Of a stretch of DNA of 64,000 bases, positions 23,754 through 51,137 are shown piece after piece. The notes beneath the pieces were generated by a model. That model was given only the letters and a program-made list of their open reading frames with translations. It searched no databases and was not told the DNA's origin. The stretch is from Antedon mediterranea (lineage: Eukaryota > Echinodermata > Crinoidea > Comatulida > Antedonidae), in NCBI RefSeq assembly GCF_964355755.1, contig NC_092675.1, positions 19,544,912-19,608,911 of the forward strand. Reading direction: 5' to 3'. How positions within the stretch are numbered: the first letter of the stretch is position 1; every line of letters starts with the position of its first letter. The translations under genes and the position numbers were made by a program.

Positions 23754-26628
23754 TGTTATATCTTTTTATGGGGTTTTTGATGAAATACTGTACTTAATAA
23801 TGCTTACATTGTGGATTTTCTAAGTTAGATTTTATCTATAAACTAGTTGTTTATTTTATGGTTATTCATTTTTTTTTTTTTTTTAGAAAGTTTCAAACAT
23901 GAACGAGGCATTTAACTATGCTAATGAACTTCAGCTATCTATAATGATTTGTTTTTCATGATTTCCTCATTCTTATAAATCTCTTCTTATGATATATGGG
24001 ACGCAATAACATGTATACTGTACTTCCCAATCTTCCAACAAAAATGGGCGTGAAGTTGCTTATTGCTACCTCGCTACATAATATAGGGGTATGACTCATG
24101 TGGCGCCAGGTCGGACATTCAAGGCCCTATTCTGGACAATAATTTCATATTATTACCTCATTTCTAAAAAATGCACTTATTCATATTGTGCGTGTTTTTA
24201 CACCATTTCCTGTTAACCAATACACAAGAAAGCAAGGTTAATGAAAGTGAAAATAGTCAATGAATATTTTGTAAAAACTTTAGATTAAACTTTAAAAACG
24301 TAATTAACATCAATGCAATTTGGTAAAGGTTTGTTCTTAAATAGTTTTCTTTTTTTTGTTCGTTTGTAAAATTGCAAAGGTTTGTAAACGATTCCAGTTT
24401 CATTTCTTATTTGTTCTTATGTTTTATCTACAATTATTTAAATCATCAACGTCTGATTCTATGGTGTAAGATTATTCTTGGAAAGAATTACAAATATACA
24501 CAAAACAAGAAACATGCATAACATTATCTGCTGTTGCTAGTCGACTCAGCCTGTGGCACAGCGTTACTTTCACCCTTGCACAACAAGCGTGTCCTTGTTT
24601 TAAATTGATGTATGGGAAAGTTTAGATCAAAGATAAATAGAATAACAAGAAGGGGACCAGGAGTCCATTACACTGTCAGTCACAAGAAAAAGGCAAATAT
24701 CGTAAAAGAAATAGTATTGGATTTCCTAGGTCGGTGAATGGATGGGCCATCAGTGACAGCAGCTGCCATGCTCTGTCACAGAGATGTCCGCTGATCTACG
24801 TCAGTCAATGTCATGTTAACTTCTGTAATCAACAGGGTACATCACGTATCGACTAGACATAAAATTTGAAAATCATGATATTTGTTTTTTAAACGGTGTT
24901 AATAGATGGAGACTATATTAGAACAATTTCCACAAAAAATATTAATAAACCAAATACAAGTTTACTGTTAGCTAGGCCTAAAGAAAAAAAACCCGTTATA
25001 TTAAATTATGTGCACACATGCTCAAATGTAAGCTCATTCGGATATTTATCGTTATCGTTTGGTAGCGCAAAGTTGGTGTGCGCACGTAGGCCTACAAAAG
25101 TCGTAACACTTCGTCTATAATGGAATAATTTATAGGTGCATGATTTCATAGGATTCTATATAAAGGTTATTTAAATAGTGTTTTGATAAAGGGTGAACTG
25201 TTAGGTCCCCATAATAAAATAGTTGGTTATATTATAGACCTATATAAGCTGAAGCTTCTTAATGTCAAAGGTCAAACTCAGTGCTGAGAACGAATAGGCC
25301 TAGATTTTATTACAACGACGTGGGTGGCGAATTACTTGATGTGATTCTAATTGTTGTAACTTTTACGTCAACACGAGTGAAATAGCTTGACTAGCATCAA
25401 TCGAACCGATCTCCTCATCAATTTGACAGGCCCACGTTCATGGTCATAACATCCAGTGTTAACACCAATTCACCTATGACCCCTTACAATCAACCGTACA
25501 ATCATATTACACTTAATAATTATAAAAACGGTTGGTTTTTAGTGATATGTCGACATTCTTAAACCAATCAATCAGTAAATATAATTTACACTTTAAAAAG
25601 TGTTTTGACTTTTTAAAGAATGGTAAAGTAGAAATTAGTGGTGAGGGAGTTTGAGGCCCGTTTGTGGTTAGGCCAAGCGTGTGCAAGTAAACTCGGGTAT
25701 AAATAAGGTAAAGAACACCTCGAAACGCACTCTTATATCATGCGTGGCAAACGGCTCCAAGCCAAGTCACCCACTCGCTTAAAAACCCATTTGGTAAAGA
25801 GAACGAGACCACCCAATCTTTCACCAAAAAAAAATCAATGTGGTGTTATATGAATTACATTTTATAGCATTTTTTTAGTTAACATGGAATTTGTTTTTCT
25901 GTAGGTCATCTTTATGATACTTTAACTTCTTGAACAAATAGGCCTACCTACAATTTCAAACCATGTAATGTGTGTGACTGGAAAATAATAAATGAAATGA
26001 ATGAAATCATTATAAGAAAAACATTCAGCCGTGTAATGCCTACAATATTTTAATACATCAAATTGCCATGCCATGGTTTTTATTTTGAATATAAACACTC
26101 AGGCACAAATAATATTGATAACAATAAAACAGGCCTATTTTGAAAAATATAATGGCCGACTTTTTCTATTTACAGATTTCCTCATCTTAATCGTTTCAAA
26201 TTAATCAATTACATTTCAGTATATCAACGGGCGGTTTAGAATTCATGTTCTGCCTGCTGAGTTTATATAATATAAAAAACTAAATAAACATGTATTAAAT
26301 TGGTACATTTTCTGACGTTATAACGCTTTTTTCATAACGAGTTTGCATGAGGGCGCAATGGATCAAAAGCAAGCCGCTTTGCCATTGATTGATGCGCTTG
26401 CGCATAAACAAATCCAATGCAGTAGTTAAGATGACAAATGTCTACACAATTCATACTCACTCGACATGTTGATTTATCCTCTAATTCACATTAACAACAG
26501 TTACAAGTGTTACCAACAGCAATGTATAAATGTCACTTTAAGAATGAAATATAGTCTGAATACCTGTACTGTATACATGGCGGCACCATCAATTGCAGGG
26601 TATACATTAACTGAATATCATTCGATCG
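23754..26628. other. non-coding, nothing recognised
   Basis: AT-rich intergenic DNA. The slightly richer stretch 24550-24850 has short open frames only and no splice-bounded exon that I could support. Confidence 0.4.
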
Positions 26629-27015
26629 ATATTTTCAAGAATGTTCACAAACGTTCAGGAAAACTGTGTTCTGGATCTTTCAAAACAACGATCTGAAAGT
26701 TTTAAAGAACGTTCTGAAACTTTCAGAACATCAACGATCTGAAGAACTTTCGGAAATGAAAAATGTTCACAAACGTTTAGAACAACGTTTTGAACAAGCT
26801 CTTCAGAAAACAATCACACGTTTTCGAAATGTTCACAAACGTTCATAATTAATTAATTAATTAATTCAGAAGAATGTTCTAAACGTTAAGAAGAACGTTT
26901 TAGAACATTCAGAGTAATGTTATAAAATATTTGAAGAACGTTCGAAACTTTTAGAAAATAGTCTAACTGAAAGTCCTGAAATGTTATGTTAAATGGTGAC
27001 AAGACATTCTAACGT
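26629..27015. repeat. field of degenerate AACGTTC repeats
   Basis: The words GTTCACAAACGTTCA, GAACGTTCTGAAAC and AAGAACGTT recur about every 20-40 bases in both orientations, around the palindromic core AACGTT and a short (AATT)n run at 26848-26866. Spacing is irregular, so this is a degenerated satellite or a foldback-element cluster rather than a regular tandem array. Open frames in it are translations of the repeat. Confidence 0.75.
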
Positions 27016-27660
27016 TTACAAGAATTCTTAAACAAAACACACAGAAAAAATATATATATAAGAACGTCACAAAAGCTTAGAACCACAATTTAGCAAAATT
27101 TAGAACAAACTATTACTATTAAATACAAGTAGGCTTATATACAGTACCGGTATTGTATTTTGTGTCTATTGTTTTTTAATCTAATTGTTTTTCTTTTTAA
27201 AATTAAATGTGTCCGATGCAGTGTAGGCCTACTTTCCCGCCCTTTTGCAAGCTAATATAATCAAACGGACAAATCTCGTTTTTCCTGAAACACGAAGTAG
27301 ATTGTTTAAAATAATAGAATACACACACGTTACCACACATGAATTGGCGCGTTTCCCATCCCTTTTTACGACGGAACTATGGTCCCCACCTCTGTGGAAA
27401 CCTGTTTTCATAAGAGCCCAGCGTCGCTTTGTCGAGACTGGGGAAATAGATTATAATAAATCAATGCTTGTTGATGAGGAAGGAAAAGGCAGTTGGAATG
27501 TAGGATCTTCGTCTAATATATCATTCAATCTGTCATTTTTTACACGAGTAGCCTACAAGGATGGACGCGTGATATAATTTATTGCAAGATATAGTTTGAT
27601 TCATGGTGAATCAATAGAAACACATATCAACGAAAGAAGAAAAGAAAAACTATCATTGTT

Positions 27661-27794
27661 TGAAAAAAGTGTGATGTGCCCAAATATGGTAGTGGTATGC
27701 TCAAATATGGTAGTGACATGACATCATCATGTCCATATATGGGCACATTGCATTTTTTTCACATTAAGGTTGATAGAGTAGACAGAGCTTTAGA
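27661..27794. mobile_element. MITE, CTGTCTACACTATC family, copy 1
   Basis: It carries the family's internal direct words (CAAATATGGTAGTG twice, TGTCCATATATGGGCACAT) and the right end GATAGAGTAGACAGAGCTTTA. Other copies lie at 37333, 41153 and 44331, all inside kinesin introns. Non-coding. Confidence 0.7.
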
Positions 27795-30167
27795 ATGATT
27801 TGAAAAAAAGTTACATCAATACTTTCAATGTTTATTCCTTAATCTTTATATTATTTGGAATTTGTAATAAAAGTGGGATAAATGTTGATAAAAGATAATG
27901 AATGAATGAAAGAAAAGAAGACAAAAAAATATAATTATGTTTATGTAATTTTGTAGTGTTTGTATATGTATTGTTTGTATCTCGTTTGAATGTATACGAA
28001 GGGAACACCTCCTGTAAAAATTAATTGAAATAAATAACACATTTAACAACTACGTAGAATGAGTCATTTGATTTATTTCTAAGTAACTGTATATATTTTT
28101 TCATTATCGTTTATTATTGACAAATTGACAAGTGACAGTTGTTCAAAATATATACAAGAAAGACTTAATTTTGTTAAGTTACTTAGTTTTAAATAACTTA
28201 TAGTAAAAGAGCGCTAAAAGTAAAGTAGATATTGCAATTTAGCCAGAGACACAATTGTCGTTAGTTCTAGTCTAAAAAGGTACGTAATAAAAAAAAATTC
28301 GTGCATTTGGGGAAGCTTTTTTCATAGGTGACGTTTTTTTCCAATTCCATGCAATGTTTGCAATGTTATTTTTATAATAAAGAGACAGAAATAAAACTAC
28401 ATTTTTGGTGAACTTTGAACTTGCCACAAATACTGTTGTATTTCTATTCAAAATTTCTAGTAAGTAAAGAAAATAAAATATAAAAAAATAGATTTGACGA
28501 AGAAAACAATTTAATTCCAAATTGTTTAAACTGAACTTTTAACTGGCGATATGAAAACGAACAGCTCTGAATTATTTCAGCTGTATAATAAGAACATGAG
28601 AATTGCGTTTGATGACCAGACTGCAACCTCTCGCGCCGTGGGTTCACAAGGCCATCCAAACGTACAGCTCGACCACACAATATACGGATTTTGAACGCTA
28701 GAAAATCAATTCCGATGATTGACGTGACGGCCTTAATGAAGATGATCGTCGTAGAGTATTATTTCATTTATTTATTCTGCAAAGTACAGACTGACACCTC
28801 TAAACTAGTTTAAACATTTTCGGCCACACACAAGAAAAATGAAAAATGCATTCTAATAAATTAGAAGGTTTTAACCAGGGAGCTTATTTTACAACTCCCT
28901 GTTTTAACTAACTAGCCTACAGTAATTTAAATTCTAAATTCGCATAGCACACTTACAATACATTAGTTCGTTACGGATAAGCTCAATTAGATAAAATCGG
29001 TAACTGTTTAAACGTTGGTGTAGCCTACTAGGAATGAGAGACTCTTCAAATCAAACACATCTATGTTTGTTTCTACAATATATATATACAGTAATAGTAA
29101 TAGTAATGGCTCCCTTTGTTATATTTCTTTTATTCCTGTCCACCCAGGCAGCACTTGCCAGCTTTATACTATGACGTTATCCAAATTCCTTCACTTGCAC
29201 TGATGAAGGGCTAGTGTTGCCCGAAAGCTCTGCTAACTTTTCTGGCTGTTTACTTTATCGTTTTGATTTAGCTTTTCGCTTTTTATTTTTGTATCTCCAT
29301 TGAGATCCAGCCACTGATACCCACAGCATTGTCATTTTTTTCAGTAATTTGCATTTGGATTTATATAGTAATAGTAATATATAACTGCAATGTGTTTTTG
29401 CAAACAAGAAAGCGTGAAGAGGATGAAAAATCCAACATTTAGTTCTATAGTTTAACATCCTTAATAGAATATACACAGTAAAAACTAGTAGCATTCGTTA
29501 AAATTCTATTTATATCAGTAATAGTTAATAGGTATATGAAAAGAATTAGCAAAATTGGTTCCCATGATACATAAATAACAGAACAAAATGTAAACTTCTC
29601 ATAGGGCTATTTTAATTTGATGTGGTGCAGCAATTAATGTACACATTCGACATGACTGCAGTTAATACTCTAATAGGCTAAACCATTAATTCTCTCATTA
29701 AAATGACTATGAACATAACAGAACATTTAGATGCAAGTTCAAGACCTATGATAGAACACGTTCACAACGAAGTTTGCTTTCTTAACAAGTTGAGCCCACC
29801 ATGGGTCTAGCAGTACTAACAAACTATGTTCTACAAACCGGTGCAATATTCTAGAAAGAAAAACACAGTTCGTTGTCGGAGAAAGGTGATTGTGTGTGGG
29901 CTAGTGAGTGAATCGGACCAGACTGAGTGTTGGCTTAAAAGAAGCCCTACCTCGTGCAAGGTTATAGGTATTTTGATATAAAACAATCATCCAATATAGT
30001 AAAAACCATAGAATTATAGTGTGAAACATTCGCGTAACTAACTTCATATTTTCAAGAACATTTTAAAATGAACTAAATTACCTATAAGCATGTTAAATAT
30101 ACACTATAGTTAGTAAGTGGTTACTTATTTATATTTGTAATGAACACACGAGTTAACTTCATCTGAT
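27795..30167. other. non-coding; possible retroelement 3' motif near 29150-29260
   Basis: Mostly AT-rich. At 29190-29270 the sequence CTGATGAAGGGCTAGTGTTG followed by CCCGAAAGCTCTGC resembles the tail motif common after reverse-transcriptase genes of some retroelements; no open frame remains. A CG-richer patch occurs at 28.6-28.75 kb. No gene is supported. Confidence 0.35.
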
Positions 30168-31405
30168 TAAAGCTTGGTTCCCACTAGCGACGTAACGTTA
30201 CGCAATCTACGCAACGTAAGCAAATCCCCTTCTAATAATTGTGTTTTCCCCCGCCTGCGTGAAATCAAACCTGCAATGTTTGCAGCACTGACGACATAGA
30301 AAAGAAGAAACCATGAGATTAAAACTACAATTGCAATCTTCTAACCTTAATCATATTTGGCACTTATTCATAAACTCTAATACTGATGTTAAAATACACC
30401 TAACACTTGGAAGTGACTATCATGTGTTCAGTAAAGAAACCCATCTAATACTTGATACATTTTGCAAAATATATGCCAAAAGAGCATGGAAAAAGCGCTC
30501 CGCAATTATCAATTAATAGATCTAGAGATTGTACCAGATTTCCGTTCTGTATTGCAGAGTAAGACTTGCATAGTGTAAATTTCTGTTGTTGTTTTTTTTT
30601 TTACTGTATCAGTTGATTTTAAAATGCCTTGTCATTCATTTATTTCTTATGTTTAACTTTATAATGTAATTTGTTAATTTTGCAAATGTAATTTCTGTTC
30701 ATTTTAGGCCTTTTATTTATATCTGTATTTTGTATCATCATTGTAAACAACACTTAACTGCTGCATGGAGACTTTAAATTTATATTTACAAAACTTTAAA
30801 AACACAATTAAATCAGGATTATAATTTGAGGTATGATGGTTAATAAAACACTAAAAATAAGATTAAATATTAAAATTAGGAAAATCGAAATAATAATAAA
30901 AATAATACTACTTTAACTAAATAACAAATAAAGATCATAACTCATAACATAATTAAATGATATACAGTATTAACAAGAACATAAATAATAAAATAATAAT
31001 AAACAATATAATATTTAAATTAAATGACATTTTTAATAATAGGTCTAATAATATTTTCTTTAAAAATAACATATTAAAAACATTGATAATAATACTAATA
31101 ATAAATAATAACACTCCATCAAAGTTAAGTATTGTACTTTTTGCTCTTTAGTTTCTTTTTGTACAATCCGTTTTCTTTCATTTAAATGTTTTTTCTTTTA
31201 TTTTCTCTTTATACTTTTATTTAGCCTTCAGGCTAACATAATGTATGTAATATATGTAAGAACGCACCGTCCAGAAGAACGATTTAAAGGCGTATGTTCA
31301 ATAAAGTTATTATTATTATTATTATTGCGTCGTCGGTTCCCACTTGTGATTACGCAATACAGCACTTTGCGTCAATACGTCGCGTTCTAGTGGGAACCAT
31401 GCTTT
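30168..31405. mobile_element. GGTTCCCACTAG-family MITE split by a retroelement tail
   Basis: The left half of the MITE (AAAGCTTGGTTCCCACTAGC at 30168) and the right half (CTAGTGGGAACCATGCTTTA ending at 31405) are separated by about 1.1 kb. The insert has a 67-codon open frame at 30313-30516 with DVKIHLTLGSDYHVFSKETH then an Ala/Lys-rich end, which could be the C-terminus of a LINE polyprotein. It ends in AATAAAGTTATT and an (ATT)n tail at 31303-31326, as non-LTR retroelement tails often do. The reading as a 5'-truncated LINE inserted into a MITE is inference from this structure. Confidence 0.55.
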
Positions 31406-32848
31406 AGAATTCATAATAGAAGGACGTTTGTATTTTGTTGGCGCTTTCCGACAAGCCTTGATGTAAAAAGTGTACAGTATTGCATTCAATATAATCAGAG
31501 AACAGAGATATTTTACTCGCCTTTCTATGATATAAAGAATAGTGTAACATATAGCCTATAACTTAAAACAATTATTTTAAAAAAAACACCACACTCAAAT
31601 TGAAGAGCAGCAACAGCAACATCAATGAGTTTTAATTTCTTTCACCATGTGACCAATACAATAATATATACAAGCAAGTCACTTTGGGCATCAATTATAA
31701 CCAGAGAGAATATTATACACTGCTATATTTCTTATATAACAAACAATATCACATTTGGTATACGTGTATTGTGTATTCTTCCACGGTTGTATCATGGAGG
31801 TTAGTCTTGGCGTATTTAAATATTTAAGAGGCAACTACCACGTAATACCTAATATAGCAGATATAATATGAAGTTTTGAATATTCTTAAGTAAATGGTAT
31901 ATGGTAAATTTTCATAGACGTATAGCCCAACACCTAAAGTACACATATTCCCTATAAGATGTTAGTCAGTGAAGTACAATATATTAAATGCCAAGTCAGA
32001 CTTTAAAACATCTAATTTAATAGTTAGGACACATTTATCAGTGACACTGAAGTACAATATTAAATGTCAAATATCAGACTCTCAAGGATCTAGCAATAGC
32101 TTTCAAAAGATCTAATAGCACATCGATGAAAAAAGTTCCTATTTTTGTTAAATATCATCAAATATACTTAGTATATAGACTTTACAGTAATGTTAAGTCA
32201 GGTTCAGTTGTCAAAGATCCTCCACCTAGCACATGCAAGTTGTATTTGGAAGGTATATGCTTACAGTTTAAAAAGTCTGACTGTTGTTGAAAAACACAAT
32301 GCCTATAACCACTTCTAGCAGAAAAGAAAATCTTTATCTAATATCCTTTACTTGGCTGGTCAATTTCAATATATTATGTATATATTTCTTTGAATGTTTC
32401 ATTTGTGTGTTCACATATAGATATTTGATTGCATAATATCATTCTGTATATACATGTTCATGTTAGCATGATACTTTACAAAATATACTGTTTGACAGTT
32501 AATTAATGTGAAAAGCAATGATGGGTAAAAAGTATGCAAAGAAAATAGGCCTGATAATACTAAATTCTAAACCTAGTATTCTCAGACATTTTAATTACAG
32601 TAATACTGTAGGCCTACTACACAGAAGTACAGTATGTGTATATTATAATATGCTCATTGCGTGTAACATAGAAATACCTTGTCTTTTCGTTCTGATCACT
32701 TTAGTTTTTCTTTACTTTAAATTAAAAAGAAACATACACAAAAACAATCTATAGTTTCTAATCTGTCTTAAAACTGAAAACGTATACAGGTTGAATGCCC
32801 AAACTAAATATTGTTATTCACACTAAATGGTGAAGCTGGCACTAAGGC
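31406..32848. other. non-coding, nothing recognised
   Basis: AT-rich DNA beyond the putative end of the kinesin transcript. Repeated AGTACAATAT-TAAATG words near 31970-32060 suggest a small decayed tandem repeat. No exon was found. Confidence 0.4.
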
Positions 32849-32854
32849 TTTATT
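32849..32854 (-). promoter_or_regulatory. possible distal polyadenylation signal of the kinesin gene
   Basis: TTTATT reads AATAAA on the minus strand, about 1.46 kb after the kinesin stop codon. I did not see a better AATAAA hexamer on that strand nearer the stop, but this assignment is tentative and the 3' UTR length is unproven. Confidence 0.25.
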
Positions 32855-34314
32855 GGCTCCAAATCTCTTGGAATGCATTTTACTTAATGAATAAATATAG
32901 AAACATGGACGCCACACTTCAAATACATAGTAGCGATATTTCGTTTTCATGACGCGCCATTATACTACGCAGCTATAACAAAAAAGTCAGAAACATTTGA
33001 GCATAGCAGAATCAATAGCTGAGTGGTCTAGTGGCGCATACTGAAAACGGAAATTTGCCAATACATAAGACTTGAGTTACAAAAAAAAAAGGTGCAATCT
33101 TTTTATAATAATAATAATAATTATATACATACAAATACAAACAGTATAACATTAACACGTCAAGCAGCAAGGAAATAGTTTTTTAAAAAATTTGCGTCCA
33201 CACTGTAACATGGTTTTATAAACCTTACTTAAATAATAGATATTTGTAGCTCATAGCAAAAACCTCTCAGTAACAAGTCTTGAAGCTTTATAAAAACCAA
33301 ACTTTTTAGAAAATCAGACTTTTTAGTCTATAGTCCAAGGTTTTTTTTAAACTGTATACATACAAGGTAACCTATTCCAAATAATGACAACTGAAAATGT
33401 GTGTATTTTAACTGCAAGGAAAGTGCTAGTAACGAAAGTGAGAAGCGAATATAAACAGCTTTAAAATAAAAAAAGATAAAGAATCTTTGGTAAATCTAAC
33501 AGATTTTTATAAGCACTAACACTTTTTTTTTTACTTTATATATACAACATGCCTTAAATATTTGTAAAGCTGTGGAATTCATTTTGTTTCCCAACAGTTA
33601 CAGTGTCACAACAACCAGAAAAATACTATTCACCACCACACATGATACGGATTGTGTTCACATTTTCTAAGGTCCAATTTGCAAAAGCTATCACAATCTA
33701 CTTTGTAGGAACGGTCATCAAATCAAATATAATTAATTAATACTAATTCAACCAATATAAAGATGAATTAATATAATGAAAAGTGATTCGTCTATTGAAT
33801 AGTAAAATAAATTAAATTTGCTAGAATTTTGTATCACTCTTCAGATAAAAAAAACAAGGTAATTTGTTTATGATAAATAGTGGTAAAGAACATTTGGGGG
33901 GGGGGGGGTACCACATTATAACAAGCACAATAAACAACATATTTCTTGGGTTTTCGTAATTGTGTCATGGTGGTTGAGTAACAATCACCATTCATTTATA
34001 CGACACACCAAGCACGTACACAACATTGTCTTTGGTCTGCCAAATGCAATATAGTAATTATATCTATTCTATGCATGTTCGGACATTTGGAATTGAAGTA
34101 TTCAACTACCACACTATATATACACACTGATGTACTAATTCATATCTATGGTATGCCAAGAATGTCAAAATATGAATAAACACACAAATATATCCCATCT
34201 CCCGAGTACACGACACCTCACATATATTCATAAACAAATTGTAAAATGTTTGCAAGGTAAGCGGATTTGAATATGGTCTCTAATAGTGGTCTCTGATAAT
34301 GGTAGCTCATATAT

Positions 34315-49303
<14,989 letters not shown>

Positions 49304-49525
49304 AGTGATATTTATTTAATGAGAAAATTACTGAAAACTAATAAAATCTGAATTCCAATGTTCTAGGTTTGTTTTCATTGGTCCCATCACACAGCGGAGC
49401 CTAGAAAATCGCCTGAAAAACATTTATTTTTGAACGTCTCGAAAGCCGTTCTGCGCATGCGTATAATTCTTAGACGTGTTTTCCCATCATGCAAAGTTTT
49501 ATATAGGCCTATGTACAGTTGTTTT

Positions 49526-50331
49526 TTAGTCGCGTGGAAGCGACTCTATAGTTCACTATGTCGGTCGGTCGATCTGTCTGTCTGTCGGTCTGTCTGTCGG
49601 TCTGTCTGTCTGTCTGTCGGTCCGGTATCACTATGCGTTTTATCGCTTTCTGACCTTATCTTGATATCAGTTTAATCTAGCTAGGTCAATTTTTCACAGT
49701 ATATTCCTTATGGCCAGGAATCAATGTGGTTATGTTTTCACGGTGCGCAATAAAAAATTACGCGGTCTACGCACGATTTAACGAAATCACGTTTGTAATC
49801 ATATCTTCACAACCATGAATCACAATTAAATAACATTTGGTACTCATAAATTTCAGGGCATAAATCAACATATGGCAATACAATTACGTGCGTAGCGCAT
49901 GTAACGCATGCGTACGCGCGCTTAACATTTTCAAAATTTATTTTCGATGAAATAAGAGTACATTTCAGGCAATTTTAAGCGTTTACAAAATTGCCATGAG
50001 TGCGCATATTTTTGCGCGCGCACTGCGCGTTAAATGTTATTGCGCACTCTTTTTGCCCGATTTCTGTTTTCTTGACTTACTTTTCAACTCGAAATTACGT
50101 TATACGAGCACGTCGAAAGTGACAGGCTACGCACGTGTAAATTAAACAAAAATAAATGTTTTTAAACATTTCAACATTTTTAAACATGTTCAGTAATTTC
50201 GGTCAGTATAGTTCACTATGTCGGTCGGTCGGTCTCTCTGTCTGTCTGTCTGTCGGTCTGTCTATCGGTCTGTCGGTCTGTCGGTCTGTCTGTCGGTCCG
50301 GTATCACTATGCATTGTAGCACGCGACTTAA
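49526..50331. mobile_element. foldback element with two GTCT/GTCG arrays
   Basis: TTAGTCGCGTGGAAGCGACT at the left end and GTAGCACGCGACTTAA at the right form inverted termini (AGTCGCGTG core). Next to each end lies a copy of TATAGTTCACTATGTCGG followed by an irregular (GTCT/GTCG)n array and the common exit GTCCGGTATCACTATGC, at about 49546-49636 and 50206-50316. Unlike the termini, these two copies are direct repeats. The interior is CG-rich with ACGCGCG words. It lies about 220 bases upstream of the kinesin start codon. No transposase frame. Confidence 0.65.
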
Positions 50332-51137
50332 TGGCTGTTGGCCTTGTTTACTATAAAACAAGAATATTTCTTACAAAAAACGCTGCTCGCTTATTGTTAT
50401 TGCTAAAGTCAAGTCTGGGGGTCACTTCATCACGCCTAGATACTTCAAGTATCCTATTACAAACAAAAACTTCAATGTACTGTTTTGATAATAATTCAAT
50501 GATTATCTCACAGCGAATTATAGTAATATCATGGGACTCATAAATACCAGAAATGCTTTGGGATTTGTCTTTTCCCAGCCGTTTTTGGATTCAACAGGTG
50601 GTACCTATAAATTATAGTGGAGTTTCCATTTTAACAAAAATGTCAAAGTGTAGTACTATAAAGCTGCTTGATTTCATCTAATGAATGAGTCATCTCATGT
50701 GACGTAGCGGGCTAGAGCAGCAGCGTGAAAAATTAGTACCCTATATAATAGTATTCACACGTATTTTTTTTCAAAGTTGTTTGGGCCTACCGATCCACAT
50801 TGGATATTTGAAGCATTTGAGAACAAACTAAGCAATATACTGCTTCGACAGTATTTATTTTTCATTAAATTTATATTTGCTAACATTTGCTCAGATCATC
50901 CAAACAAAAGGAATATATGCTCGGTTGAGTTTGGTGGAGCAGGGTTAGGGTTAGGTTGGAATATATTATCGTGAGACTGACTGATTTTTTTTTCAATCAT
51001 AAAAAAACGAATATTAATCCATAACAGCCAGTACAAGGCTGCGGGCTACGTAGCTGCAGGTACAGGCTTTCTGGAAAATCAATTAGACTACTGATTCAAC
51101 CGGAAAGACACTGTCCTATTCTAAAAAGACTCTGTAT

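Noticed and set aside
24540-24860. Slightly GC-richer stretch with short plus-strand frames
   Set aside because: All frames close within about 25 codons and no splice-bounded exon or RNA fold was evident.
27245-27577. 110-codon plus-strand frame with RFPSLFTTELWSPPLWKPV
   Set aside because: The opposite strand is also open over half of it, there is no splice or polyadenylation context, and it neighbours a MITE; it is more likely a repeat remnant than a gene.
30957-31151. 64-codon Asn/Ile-rich frame
   Set aside because: It is a translation of AAT/ATA-rich sequence inside the presumed retroelement tail; no coding character.
50156-50356. Open frame of repeated Ser-Val-Cys-Leu units
   Set aside because: It is a translation of the GTCT/GTCG array, not a gene.
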